Shown in pieces: positions 11,389 to 23,100 of a stretch of 64,000 nucleotides of DNA (positions are counted from its first letter, which is position 1; the number at the start of each line of letters is the position of its first letter). A program made the translations under genes and the position numbers. The DNA is taken from NCBI GenBank assembly GCA_000750105.3, contig JPHH03000007.1, positions 372,001 to 436,000 on the forward strand. Reading direction: 5' to 3'. The stretch is from Tolypocladium sp. Sup5 PDA-1 (Eukaryota > Ascomycota > Sordariomycetes > Hypocreales > Ophiocordycipitaceae). The notes beneath the pieces were generated by a model. That model had not been told where the DNA came from, searched no databases, and saw nothing but the letters and a program-made list of their open reading frames with translations.

Positions 11389-14300
11389 CTATGCGTCGGC
11401 CAGCTTTGCAAAGTGCTTGGACCAGATCCATCCAACTTGGTCGGTTGGATCATCCTGATTCTTCGCTAGCCAGAGCTCGCCTTTCTCGGCAATGACGTCA
11501 AATATCTGCAACGGCGTATGTTAGCACCTCTGATGATCCCTTGTTAGCATAAGGTACGTGGGACTGTGCTCACCTCGCCAGCCTGGTACGTCAGGTACGG
11601 ATAACCCGCCTCGTGTTTGGTCGTGGCAATATTGAACTCAAAGAGTGACGCTGCCAGCCAGAGGATGTTGTACCCATCCCCCGGTTGGTTTCGTTCGCGC
11701 GACGAGGCACGCGACGATCGCTGGCTGTCCTCGGGCCCATCTGGCAGCGGAAGCGCCGAGTGGAAGAGATTCGAGTACCTCCGGCTCTCCTGGGGCGGGT
11801 AGCTCGAGTTGTACGTTGTGTTGGAGTCTCGGCGGTGCTGACTCGCTGATTCTGAGCTCTGTCTCGGCAGACCCCCCGAGTCGAAGCTCCGCCCCGTGCT
11901 CGGCCGCGTCGAGGTGGCACCGGCCGCGGCCACCGACCGCGAGTTTTCCGCCAACTCCGGAGACCTTGGTGACGCCGACCCTCCTTGATGGGCATGGATG
12001 CCCGAGTAGTAGTCCCTGTAGTAGTAGTGATGTGGGTTGGGAACGGGGCCGCCCCCGAATCCTGTTGCGCTTGGGCTCGGCGAGATGGTGAACGATCCGC
12101 TGCGGCGCTTGGCAAAGTCCGGCGTTGGCAGGGTCGGTGCTGCGTCGCCATTGATCGAGAGGCCTCGCCCGCGCGTCTCTACATCCGACGGCCGCGACCG
12201 CGACGTCCTGATGGTTGAATCGTCCATGCTCGTCGTGGTCGAACGAGACGTTCTGCTCCAGGACCCCGGGTTCAGGATTCCAATGCTGGCTAGTTGTTCG
12301 TGAGCGTACGGGTAGTCTCGCTGGAACGTCGACACCACCTCCTTCAGATCGGGCGTCTCGGGAGAATCGACAAGCACCGTCTTCATCTTCTCCTTCCATA
12401 TCGAGTACCAATTCGCCTGGATGTTGACAAAGTTGCCCAGGCAGATGTTGCCCACCTTCTCCGTGAGAGCGGACAGCATGGGGAGTTCCTTTAGCAGCGT
12501 GTCGTTCAAGGCTTCGTACTGCTCGACAAGCTCCCTAAGCTTGGGATCCACCGATTTCCCTGCGCGCTTTAGCTGCTCGGACCGTTCATAGTCCAGTCGC
12601 CGCTTCTGTCGTTTCTTCATGGCCAGCGACGGGTTCCCGTAGGCCTTGATGACGAGCTCGAAAGGCTCAATCACATGCTTCCGCACTTGGGCCAACTGCG
12701 ACTGTTAGTGATGCACATCAACATATTCCGGGGACAAGACTTACGTGTTCCTCGAGCGCAACCTTTTCCAGGTCCCGAACGGAGATGTTGAACTGGACCC
12801 ACTTGCTCTCGAGTTCGGGATAGCTACCCGGCTGGAGCCGCATGACGAGCTCGATCGATGATAGGTACTGAAGGAACTCATGCACGTATGCCGAGACCTG
12901 CCGTGTGTAGAACTCAACGTCGCGGAGGACGACTTGAAGCCGGAGGTAGTCATCGCCAAACTTCTCGTTGAGCTTCGCATAGTCTGGGTCCTCGGGCGGT
13001 CGATTGTTGGAAGTCTGGAGCTTGTCAACCCTCTTGCCAAAAGCGCGTGCGAAGCCCGCCTTGACGTCCGACTCTTTCCTCTTCCTGCCCACGATCTGAC
13101 CGACAAGCTCAAAGTTCTTCTTGGTCTTGTTAATCTCGATAATAGCAGTCTCCAGAGACTCCCTGGCAGCCATGAGCGCCTCTCGGTCAGGGTGGTCCTG
13201 CGGTGTGTGCTGGAGGAGCGTTATGATGAGGTTGGGATACTTTGTTATCCTCTGCATGGGTTTGATCAGGAGAGAGTCCAAGTCCCACGCAGCCGTCAAG
13301 TCCTTTGCCACCTCGTTGCACTCAGTCAACCACACCTTGACCGTAGAATCCTGCTGTATCTGGATCAGTCGTTTCGCAGCTTGGTCGCTGTTCCGAAGGA
13401 AGCCCTCATGCGCAAGCTTCATCTGCTCCATGTTCTTTTGGAACACAGGTCCGAGTGACGTCGCGCGATCCTTGACATCGTTGGGATCTCCGGAGCCGGC
13501 CTGGCTTTGTTCTGACGTGACAGAGTTTTCTCTCTGCATCGGCGACCGGGCTCCCTTTGGCACGTACACCGAGGCCACAGCTTCCTTTAGTTGTGCCAGG
13601 AAGCCAGTATGGAACTCGATGACCTCGTCGCTATTGCGGAATACAAGCTTGACCGTTTTTGCGTCCAGCTCGGGACAAGCCTCCGCAGTTCCCTTGTAAA
13701 TCTCCTCGACAATGTTCATGTCTCGGACAAATACTGCCTCGGTGTCGATCAACTCCTTGATGACGTTGCGTCGCTGAACTAGACGATGGCGCTCCTTGCC
13801 GGTAGGTTCGTCACTATCTTGGGCCAAGGACTTGGCGTCACTGTCAGCCGGCGTGCGACTGCTGTAGTATTGATCTGCGGTCTCAATCGACGCCGTGTCC
13901 ATCGACTGTGGTGTTTCCATGCGTGACATGTACTCATCGCTCTCCCTTTCGGAGTTGATCAACGTACTCCCGTAGTGCGACTGGTCGTAGAACACGCTCG
14001 AGGTCCTCGAGTTGAGCGCAGAGCCCGACGTAGAATTTGGGATAGGCGGAGGCTCATGGTTTGGCGACGGAAGGTACGAGAAGCTGGCACTGGCACCGTG
14101 TGAGAGGTACGGAATAGAGAATCCGCCTCCAGTGTCCAACTCTGGGAGCTGGTGCTGGCTGAAGCGCGCCGATGACCTTCTCGAGTTGTCTGCGTCACGC
14201 ACGTCCGACCCGTCTTGTGTGTCCCTGTGCGATGAAACGCTTTCTCGGGTACTCGTTGTGGACTCAAAGATGGTTACGTGACCAAACGACGGAGATTCGT

Positions 14301-17300
14301 GGCGGCTTTGTACTGCAGAGGACTTTGCGGCGTCGGAAGGATCCGTACTGTCAATCGAAAAGTCTGTCCACGCTGATTGCTGGCTCAGCCTGTCGTTCTG
14401 TTGTCTCGAGTGAGGTACCATTAGACTGGACGAATTGGCCGCACCGGGGGGCTGATCGTGTGCCGAGTAGTGCATGTCGTCCAAAGCGCCTACGTCAGAT
14501 GAAGCACACGTAGATGTCCGATGAGACGACAGTTGATCGCCAAAGCGAAAATCGGGCTGGCGAAACTCAATTCTGTCGCGGTCGTCTGTTTCTTCCGTGC
14601 ACGCGTCTGTGGCGGCGTCATCGTCTTGCCGACCGTCGAAGTCTCTTTGCTGCACATTTTCCACTTCAGAGTGACAATCAGACTCGTCCTGTACGTCCAA
14701 TCGCGGGAACGGCACTGTTTGCGTCGCCTCGTCGCCGCCTTCTTCGTCCCGCGGTGGGGGCAGTATAGTCACGATCGTTCCATGAGACTCCTGCTCGTGG
14801 AGTGTGAGATCTGGCTCCTCAAACTCGTCTCCAAAAGCCCCAGGGATTTTCCCACGTTCGTTGTCATCAACGCCTGCCGTCTCCGCCTGGGAGGCCTCAT
14901 GTGCCGTCTCCGGGATCGACAGACGTTGCTCTTGGGCATCTGCGTCGTCCTCGAAGGGATATTGATACTCAGCTCGAGGATGAGCTGGTGCTGATCGCTG
15001 CGGGCTTGGCGGTTTCACAATGGTGATGGGGATCTCTAACGGAGACTGAGCCTGGACCGGGGGGTATATCTGGGGTTCGACATCAAATTCCGTTGTTCCC
15101 GAGGTCGCAGATACAGCAGACAGCGGCTGCTCTTCGTTATTCATGGGAGGGCTGAGCGCAGGAAAGCTCCCAGGAACTCCCAGCGTAGGCGAGTCACCCG
15201 TTGATGGCCCCACAGGTCCTTGCTCTGCAGACAGCGACGTGGATATGGTGAGGAGCGGCGGGGTTGGTTGAGCAGGGGGAGTGACGGCGGGTTCCGCAGG
15301 GGATTGCGTCGCTGAATCGGCGATCGGTTCCTCTTGGGCCTGTCCCAGGGTTTCTGCTTCATGTCTCGTGTCGGGCTCGGGTTCGTCTTCCTCGTCAGCA
15401 TTTGCAGCACCCGCTGTGGTAGTAGGCACAGCGGCTACAGCTTTGGCGGATGTGACAGCTTCGGCGGAAACCTTTGCCTTTGCTGCGGCGTCCATCTCCC
15501 TCCGTCGTCGCTCAGCCGCCCTATGCCGTGTCTCCAGAGCTTGGCTTTCGCGAATGGATTTGCTGTACGCGAGCCTGATATGCTCCCTCCTCTGTTCGAA
15601 ATCTATAGGGCCAACTGATATCTTCCGACGTCTTGTCGTCCCATCATTGGCCCTTACAGACCCGTTCGGACGAGATCCGTCGCGAGAACTCGCCCTGTCT
15701 GCTTCCCTCATCCGCGAGCTGGCTGTCGAGGCCACAGAGACTGGCTGCCGCGGCCGTGAACTCCTCAAGGTGGGGGATAGTTTCGGCGTAGGAGCGGCTA
15801 TATACGCTTGTAGCCTTGTGTTATTGCTTGGTGTGACCAAGGCCTGTGGAGGTGGCTTTCGGCCTGTCGCAGTTTGCGTCGGTGTCTTAGATCGGGAGAC
15901 TGGGGTTTTCGCTCGTGAAGCAGCAGGACTGGCTCTCGCGGCCCTGGCGCTCGCCTGGGAGCGCTTGAGTGCAGAAGGTGAATTCGAGCGAGTGGATGGC
16001 GGACTCGTGGAGTTGGTCGGACTGCTTAGTTTTCGGACGGAAAGGGGTAGCTTCGACGCGGATGTCGACGGGCTGAGGCTTGTGTTGGTGATTGGCTTGC
16101 GGGTAATTTGTACAGAGGAGAGAGACGCAGCAGCATCGCTCTGTGACCGAGTATGGCCCTTTGGATGGGATCCAGCAGGGTCCGGCGACTCGTCTGGCTG
16201 CGGATTGACCTGACGGTACCAACTGCTCGGGGATGGCGGCTCCGCATCAGGATCAGAAAAGCTGCGGTGATGGCTGAAGGGGTTGAAGTGGTTGGATTCT
16301 GAAGTCCTCCGCGGCCGGACACCTTCAATGCCGAAGCCAACAGCGGGCGCGTCACGCTCATCCGGAAGAATTTCACCAAACAAGAGGCCATGTGGCCGGG
16401 AGGTGGTATTAGGTGGGGACGATGGCGGCTGCTCAGGCGGAACTCTATGCGACAATTGTGTCATGGACTTTGAGGAGACGGATTTTCCGTTGACCGCGCT
16501 TCGAGGCTTGCCTATGCGGCTTGCGAACGACTGCGCATTACCGGAGACGGAATCCTGAGCCACAAGCCTTGACCGTTGTGCACGCGAGCTTGCAGGTTCG
16601 TTTGAACCCTGCATCGACGAGTCCTGCGAGCCACCTGCACGCAGGGTCGAGTAAGTCGTTGCTCCGTTGCTCGTCCTGGCCGCTGAATTCTGCGTCGCCC
16701 GGGGTGGTGTAGGAACAGCTCCGGGCCGCATGGGTGCTCGCGGGATGGACGAGGAACCGCCGTTCTGATCGAATCGCTTCTTCAGATCCTTGACACTGGG
16801 CTTGCCGGTTGGTGTCCTGGAGGTGCCCGCGGCCGACATTCTCCCGTCGAGCGGGCTCGAAGCCGAGCGGGCGTTGGGTCGCGGCAGGGAGCGGTTCATG
16901 GGCAGGGCTGGATGCCTCGGGGTCGTGCCATCACCGTTGGAACGCAGCGACGGGCGTACAGCAGTCGATGCCATGGGGAAGGAGTCGGGATCGCCGTCGG
17001 GTTGCAGGGCTCGGTAGCTCTTGTAGAAGACGTCGGGGTTTACAGGGTCGACGGCATGGCGAGGGTCGGCCGGGGCAGAGTCAGAGTCGTGGTTGGCATT
17101 CGACTTCGCGTAGGAGACGGGGGCCCTCGCGTGGTCGGTGCTGGGGGAGTAATCGTCGTCGAGATAGCGGTAGTCGTCGAGGTGGTGCGGGTGATGCGGG
17201 TGATGATAGCCGTGGCAGTCGTGTTGGTCGTAGTGGTCGTGGTGGTCGTGATTGCCACGGCAGCTCTCGCCACGAGGGCCGTCGTCGCTCAGCAGGCCAG

Positions 17301-17319
17301 CATCCGGGTCCAGGTCCAT
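11389..17319 (-). CDS. RhoGEF with DH, BAR and SH3 domains
   Basis: Three exons on the minus strand: 17319-12745, 12695-11574, 11505-11389, giving 1937 residues. Residues 1 to about 1170 are low-complexity and Ser/Pro/Thr-rich, surely disordered. A Dbl-homology domain follows (about 1175-1400; LIDTEAVFVRDM, then LLIKPMQRITKYPNLI, the conserved CR3 helix). Next is a BAR-type domain (about 1415-1650; KWVQFNISVRDLEKVALEEH continuing in exon 2 with VRKHVIEPFELVIKAYGNPS). The C-terminus (about 1867-1937) looks like an SH3 fold (FEFNIATTKHEAGYPYLTYQ, ending GWIWSKHF). This DH-BAR-SH3 order is that of Tuba/DNMBP-like proteins and fission yeast Gef1 (DH plus BAR), which activate Cdc42 at sites of polarity and septation. 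The frame stays open upstream of the chosen ATG to about 17.39 kb, where an AG may be a splice acceptor, so a short 5' exon could be missing. Confidence 0.87.
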
Positions 17320-17700
17320 GATGGAGGCCTGGGGACTGGCCCGGAGCAGACGAGCATCCGTCAGGCTGGTCGAGCGTCGCGACTGGTCGGGACACGACGA
17401 AAAGCCCCAACAGCAGCGAGCATCGATGCGTTGGCGGATGCAGCTGCAGGAGGCGGGGACGAGGGCGAGCGAGGGCAGGCGAGGGCGACTCGGTGAGGGC
17501 GGCCGACGAGGGTGTTGATTGGAGTTGGGGAACCTGCTTCTGGGTTTGCGCCTGAAGGTCGTGGCTGTTGGAAGCGGATTGGGTGGTGGGTGTGGAATGG
17601 CTAACAGTGAGCAAGGAGCCTAACGGCAGGCCAAGGACAGGCAGCTCGTAATCAGCAGCCACCTCTCGTCGGGTCTTACGAGTACGAGGAGGACGTGCTA

Positions 17701-17726
17701 ATACGGTACGGACTACGAAGTACGGT
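17701..17726. repeat. TACGGACTA/TACGAAGTA repeat cluster
   Basis: Overlapping units ACGGTACGGACTACGAAGTA within 26 bases, in the promoter region upstream of the RhoGEF; same family as the copies near 2.16, 7.30, 43.7 and 58.7 kb. Confidence 0.6.
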
Positions 17727-18779
17727 GCCTAGGTAGCCAACGTCTGTTGAGAACCTGGAATCCAGGATCCGGTCTGTCTGCCGCACACCACAACCTGGCA
17801 CCCGTAATGCCTTGTCTCTTCTCCCACTGGACGCATAATCCAGCCAGCCGTTTAGTTGGCTGGCGGCGGCGTGGCTTGACCCGTAGATGCGTTTTTAGCG
17901 GCCGAGGGCGAGTGAGATGGCGTCTCAAACACGGGCATTGGTCTGATTTGCCCGCCTGTGTTTTTGCTGTCCATCCCTGATCCCGTTTCCCCCCCTCGTC
18001 GCGAGCCTCTTGCACTCGTAATAAATCACCGACTTCGTATATGTAGACGGGGCATCGGCGGCGAAGCTTCTTTTGCCCAAGCAGCAACCAACGTCCAACC
18101 GCGCGGGCTGCTCCAGGCTTGCTTTGCGCGCAACGGCTCTTGGGTTCCTTTTCGTTGCAGGGCTGGCTCCCGCCGCCTGCTCCAGCCCGCCCCCGTCTTC
18201 GTCAATTGCTCCGCGTCCCCCAGAGCCCGCTCGGAGACAAACAGACTCGGTCGGAAGACCAGGGAAATTACGCGGGCTCAGGTGTTGGGTGTGTTGGGTT
18301 GACCGTTGCTCCTCGCGTTGCGCATGTACCTGGCGGCGCTCCCGGCGTGCCGCACCTGCAAGGTACCGCACCGCACCGGTCACGGTGATGTGCCTTAGTT
18401 TCAGCCCGCTGTTTTAGCTGTAGTAGTGCAGTAGCCGGTGTGCCACAGGCGGCGCGGCTGCTCCCCTCGCTCCACTCCAGGGCTCCATCGGTTCTCCCCG
18501 TTGTTTTGCTCCAGGGCCATCCGGCGTTGAACCTGAGGCACGCGCTCAGCATCGTCGTCGGCTTCGTCTCAGTGCCCGCATTAATACCATTCAGGCCCGT
18601 CGACTTGGCTGTACGAAGTCGGTAGGGGTCACGATGCACTGGACCCGCTTGATCGATGTGCGCAGCACCCAGCAGCATCCCGTTGCGCAGATCAGCGTGG
18701 CACCGTGGACCTCCGATGTTAGCGCAGATTTACAGTGGAACACGCCTTGTGGCAGCCCAGGTGTTCGGAGCCAAGAGGT

Positions 18780-18797
18780 GTACGAAGTACGAAGTAC
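18780..18797. repeat. GTACGAAGTACGAAGTAC direct repeat
   Basis: Two tandem ACGAAGT units about 180 bases upstream of the TERT start codon; the same ACGAAGTA/TACTTCGT variant occurs near 17.7, 49.7, 50.0 and 53.5 kb. Confidence 0.6.
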
Positions 18798-18977
18798 CTG
18801 CCACGCCCGACTGCTGCGGTCGGGTACTTGGCCCTGGTTGACGTCGATCTCGCCCGCCCGTCAGCCACACCTTATCAGATGGCTCAGCACTCCAACTGCA
18901 TCAAAGACGACACGCGCGCGCCGCGAACCACGAACCCAAAAGACGCGACTCTGCGTCATTGCCATGACGCCAGGACC

Positions 18978-21900
18978 ATGGCCAGGGGCGTCAAGCGGAA
19001 GCACAGTGGCGACGACGCGTCCGATCGCCAATGTTTCGGCACATCGCGCCGCGACTCGCCTGTCAATTGCGACCTGCTGCAGCAGGCATATCCCGTCGTT
19101 CAGACGCTAAGAGACTACGTGCTTTGCAAGCTTCCAAGCAGCTCCAGGCTTCGCCGCAAGAAGATTGCATCCTTGGGACAGCAACAAGACGCCGGCGAGG
19201 TCGAGTCCAGCCTCGCCCGTGTCTTGGACACCACGCTGGTCTGCTCTTCCGAGCCAAAACCAAAAAGTGATGGCGGCGTGTACCAACAGTACTTGTCCTT
19301 TTCCCAACGGGGGGACGAGTCCTACGTGACCCTTTCGGATGGGATATCGGCCTCGGCTGACGTGCAATCCGAGGTTTGTTGTTGTACCTGACTGCACCAA
19401 ACTGCACAAGCTAAGCTAGAGCAGATTCTGGATTTTGTCATTTGGCAGCTCTTCCAGAGGGAAACGAAAGCCGCATCATGGCCCAGGCATCTACTTTGCG
19501 ATGGCTTCCGCAAAAGGGCCAGAGAAGGAGACCCGGCCAGCACCGCCATCCCTGGCGTATACAGCCTCTACCCGAATTCTCACGTCGCAGCGCTCATGCT
19601 GGCCCCCTGGCCGCATCTTCTGGCATTGCTGGGGCAGTCGGGACAGAGAATCATGATTGACTTGCTCCTGGATTGTGCCATCTTTGTAACCGTCGGGGCA
19701 GGCCTTGGTAATTACTACCAGCGCAGCGGTATGCCTACCTGGCTCCTATATCTTGTCAATCCCTGACCTGTAGCAGGAGTCCCCTTGTCCGAGTTGGAAC
19801 TGTCCAATGGCGACCCCGCCCTGAATCCCAATGGCCGGCCTGCAGCCCGAAAACCTTCAGACATAACGCTCGTCAGAAGCCGCATCTTTTACGCCAAGCC
19901 GGCGCTCACTGCTCGTGGCCGTGTTCAAGCCGGCTACAAGCACATTCGTATGGCCGTACCAAGTCGCTCCGTGACGGTGGCTGCTAACCAGGTGCAGACG
20001 TCCTGAACCGATGCCCCTACGTTCAGCAATCTTCGCAGTCTGGAGAGCTTCCACCTGCGGAGCAATTGGACATAATGAAGCGCAACGAAGCAAACACGAC
20101 CAAGGTCGCCATGTACATCTTTCCGCGGCAATTCGGATTGCACAACGCCTTCAACTCCAAGGTCAATTTCAAGGAGACGGCGCAGAAATTCCAGGACTAT
20201 ACGTTGCGAGAAGAAGAGATTGCAACTCTGGTACAGAGGTGTGACAAGTCTGGTCACGTCCGCGCTCCAAAGATGCCGAAGAGACTCAGGGGGGCGGCCA
20301 GGCAGCTCGTGGAGCGACTCCAAATTCTCCACGCCCGTTGCTCGTACACGGCGCTTCTCCGTCATTATTGTCCGACATACCTCGACAGCCATCGCAAGCC
20401 CAAGAATTCAGACTCAAAACGGGAACCCCCAAGTGGCAGCAGCAAATCCGGCCATCCAGAACCACCAACTGGAGGCGGGGTGCCGCAAGCTGCATGTCGG
20501 CGGCCAAGTCACTCCCGCAAATTGCCTTTCAATTCACAGCCACTATCGCCTTCTTCGACATCCAGCCCGATCGTCGATTCGGCATGTCCAACCCCCCACG
20601 TTTCGGCCTTTTGTCAAGCCGTTCTGTCCAAGATTATACCGAACGAGCTCTGGGGTGACGGTGATACAATGTGTCACAATAAGACGACATTTCTGCACAA
20701 AGTAGATCACTTCATTAAACTGCGGCGGTTTGAGTCGATGACGTTACACGAAATTTTCCAGGGTCTGAAGGTGAGTCGGGACATCGAATGATTTCCGACT
20801 TCGCTTCCTCGTGGAACAAAACTGACGGTCGTTTAGGTGGCAGACCTTGCCTGGCTTCGAACGCCTGGCCAAGGTGGCCAACGGCTCAGCCAGACTGACC
20901 TGAACAAACGGCACGAAATCTTTCACGAAGTCCTGTACTACATTTTCGATTCTCTTTTGATACCCCTGATTAGAAGCAACTTTTACGTGACGGAGTCCAA
21001 CACACACCGCTCTGGAGTGTTTTACTTCCGCCATGATGTCTGGAGGCTCATCGCAGAGCCTGGAATGGCAGAACTTAAGAAGAGCATGCTTGAAGAGGTC
21101 AAACTCAGCGAGGCACAACGCGTCCTCGACTCGAGACGACTCGGATTCAGCCAAGTACGGCTGTTGCCCAAAGACAGCAAACTACGGCCCATTATGAATT
21201 TGAAGCGAAAACAGATTCGCAAAACCTCGTCGAGAGTCCTGGGTCCCAGTATTAACTTTGTACTGAAACCGGTTTACTCTGTCCTGGCATTTGAAAAGGT
21301 ACTTGACGATCACTTGCGTGGCTCGGCACTTTACTGACGGATCTAGGGCGCAAATCCGCTCAAGCTGGGCGCAAGCCTCTTTTCGCCTAGCGACATTTAT
21401 ACTCCGCTGAAACGATTCAAAGCTACCTTGGGATCTGGACAGAAACGTCTTTACTTTGCCAAGATTGATGTGCACGCTGCCTTTGACACGATCCCCCAGG
21501 CTGCAGTTGTCAAACTCATGGCTACCGTCCCCAGAAAGGAGCTGTACACCATCACGAAACACGCCGAGGTGCAACCTGGCGAGCGTGCGCTGCTTGGGCC
21601 GAACAAGCCCGCAACAAAAGCCATAAAGCGGTGGCACTCTACCGCGCTGGCAGAAGGCCAACGCAGGCCGCTCCTGGAGCGACTGGAGGGGGGGCTTGGC
21701 AACAAAAGCAAGAACACAGTCTTTGTCGAGAGCGCCGCACAGATCTCTCATGACACTCGGGCTCTCCTGCACCTCTTGACAGAGCATGTGGAGAAGAACC
21801 TTGTCAAAGTCGGCAAAAAATACTACCGACAGAGGGTAGGCATACCGCAAGGGTCGGTTTTGTCATCCTTTCTGTGCAGCTATTTCTATGCCGACCTAGA

Positions 21901-22877
21901 GAAGTGTCATTTGAGCTTCTTGGACACGCCGGACTGCTTGTTGATGAGACTCACCGACGATTTCCTCCTGATTACGCTCGACAAGTCCAAGGCCGTTAAA
22001 TTCGTGGAGACTATGCTTCGGGGTGTTCCGGAATACGGCGTTGAGGTGAATCACAAGAAGACTCTGGTTAACTTTGATATGCAGATGGGCGACAAGGCTG
22101 TTCCCAAAGTGTCCGAGGGGAGTGGATTCCCGTACTGCGGCACACGTATAGACCCCCAGACCTTGGAGATAGCCAAAGACTGGGAGCGAGGTGGTGGGAT
22201 CGGTAAGATCTCACTCAAACATGCGTCCATCGTGCAGGAACTCACAGTGTTTAGCCATCTCTAGCTCTCTTACCGTCCAATTCAGTCGCTCGCCTGGCCA
22301 AAACTTCCAGCGCAAGGTCCTCAGTAGGTTCTCGCGATCCCCTGTCTAGGTACTTGTCGAGGCGGCACTGACAGCCAGCGCAGACTCCTTCAAGATTCAA
22401 TCTTACCCCATGTACTACGACACGTCCCACAACTCGGAAGGCACGGTCCTCCGGTCGCTCCACGGGGCCTTTGGCGAGGCGGCGCGCAAGATGTTGGCAT
22501 ACATCCGCTGCCTGGCTCGGCCGCAGCAACCCAGCACCAGCCTCATCACCCGTAAGCAACTCGCCTGTTCGCGTCCCTTTGTCCCTGTCTGACGCTTGCG
22601 CAGAAACCATTACCAAGCTCGCCGACGTCGCGTTCTTACTCTTGTCGAGCAAGTCAAGGAAGACGCGTCATCCGGACTATGTTTTCGAGATCCGAAAGGG
22701 ACAGGTGACCTCGTGCGACTTCCCAATGAGTACTCTTCTCCCAAGTCTGGCTACTGACGCTGCTTTAGGACTGCATATGCTGCCTTCCTGGAGGTTCTGG
22801 GCCGGAAGCAGACAGGCTTTGACAAGGTCATTGCGTGGTTGCAGAAACAGAATACGAAACACTGCCCGGTGACATGA
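18978..22877 (+). CDS. TERT: Telomerase reverse transcriptase
   Basis: Ten exons: 18978-19373, 19425-19728, 19777-19947, 19998-20770, 20837-21298, 21347-22202, 22255-22323, 22384-22551, 22604-22712, 22769-22877; 1138 residues, all phases consistent. TERT copies the telomerase RNA template onto chromosome ends. Seen in order: an N-terminal TEN-like part (ILDFVIWQLFQRE), an RNA-binding domain with the T motif around residues 515-555 (FIKLRRFESMTLHEIFQGLK), motif 1/2 (VRLLPKDSKLRPIMNLKRK, about 650), motif A with catalytic Asp (FAKIDVHAAFDTIP, about 740), motif B' (QRVGIPQGSVLSSF, about 863), motif C with the Asp pair (LTDDFLL, about 902), motif E-like HKKTLVNF, and a C-terminal thumb ending near GRKQTGFDKVIAWL. 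No catalytic residue is missing. The start ATG was preferred over an upstream in-frame Met because the family begins M-x-RGVKRK. Exon 9's donor (TC then GTGCGA) was selected to keep the C-terminus in frame and of family length. Confidence 0.93.
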
Positions 22878-23100
22878 GGCAGGTTTAATCGTTTCCAGAA
22901 TTAAGCATCCCAAATTGAGTGTCCCAAATTGAGCGATGAGAATGAGATCCATTATTGAGCCGAGTCCCTATGTAGTCTATCGTCGCTGGCAAGAAATGTG
23001 CTAATCGTATGCTGAATGCAATGCTTTACCTTTATGCCTTGTTCCCATTCAAGCAAACACCACGCTCAAGATCCCGTTTAGAATTGAACAATTTCCACCC

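Larger units (their letters stand above)
17320..18977. other. Divergent promoter region, RhoGEF and TERT
   Basis: About 1.66 kb between two divergently transcribed genes. No gene is supported inside. The left 70-340 bases may hold a further N-terminal exon or the 5' leader of the RhoGEF. Copies of the TACGGACTA/TACGAAGTA repeat lie at 17701-17726 and 18780-18797. Confidence 0.6.

Noticed and set aside
18978..22877. Possibility that the reverse transcriptase is a retrotransposon
   Set aside because: The gene has ten introns, a T motif and telomerase-type motif order, and no integrase, gag, LTR or target-site duplication around it.
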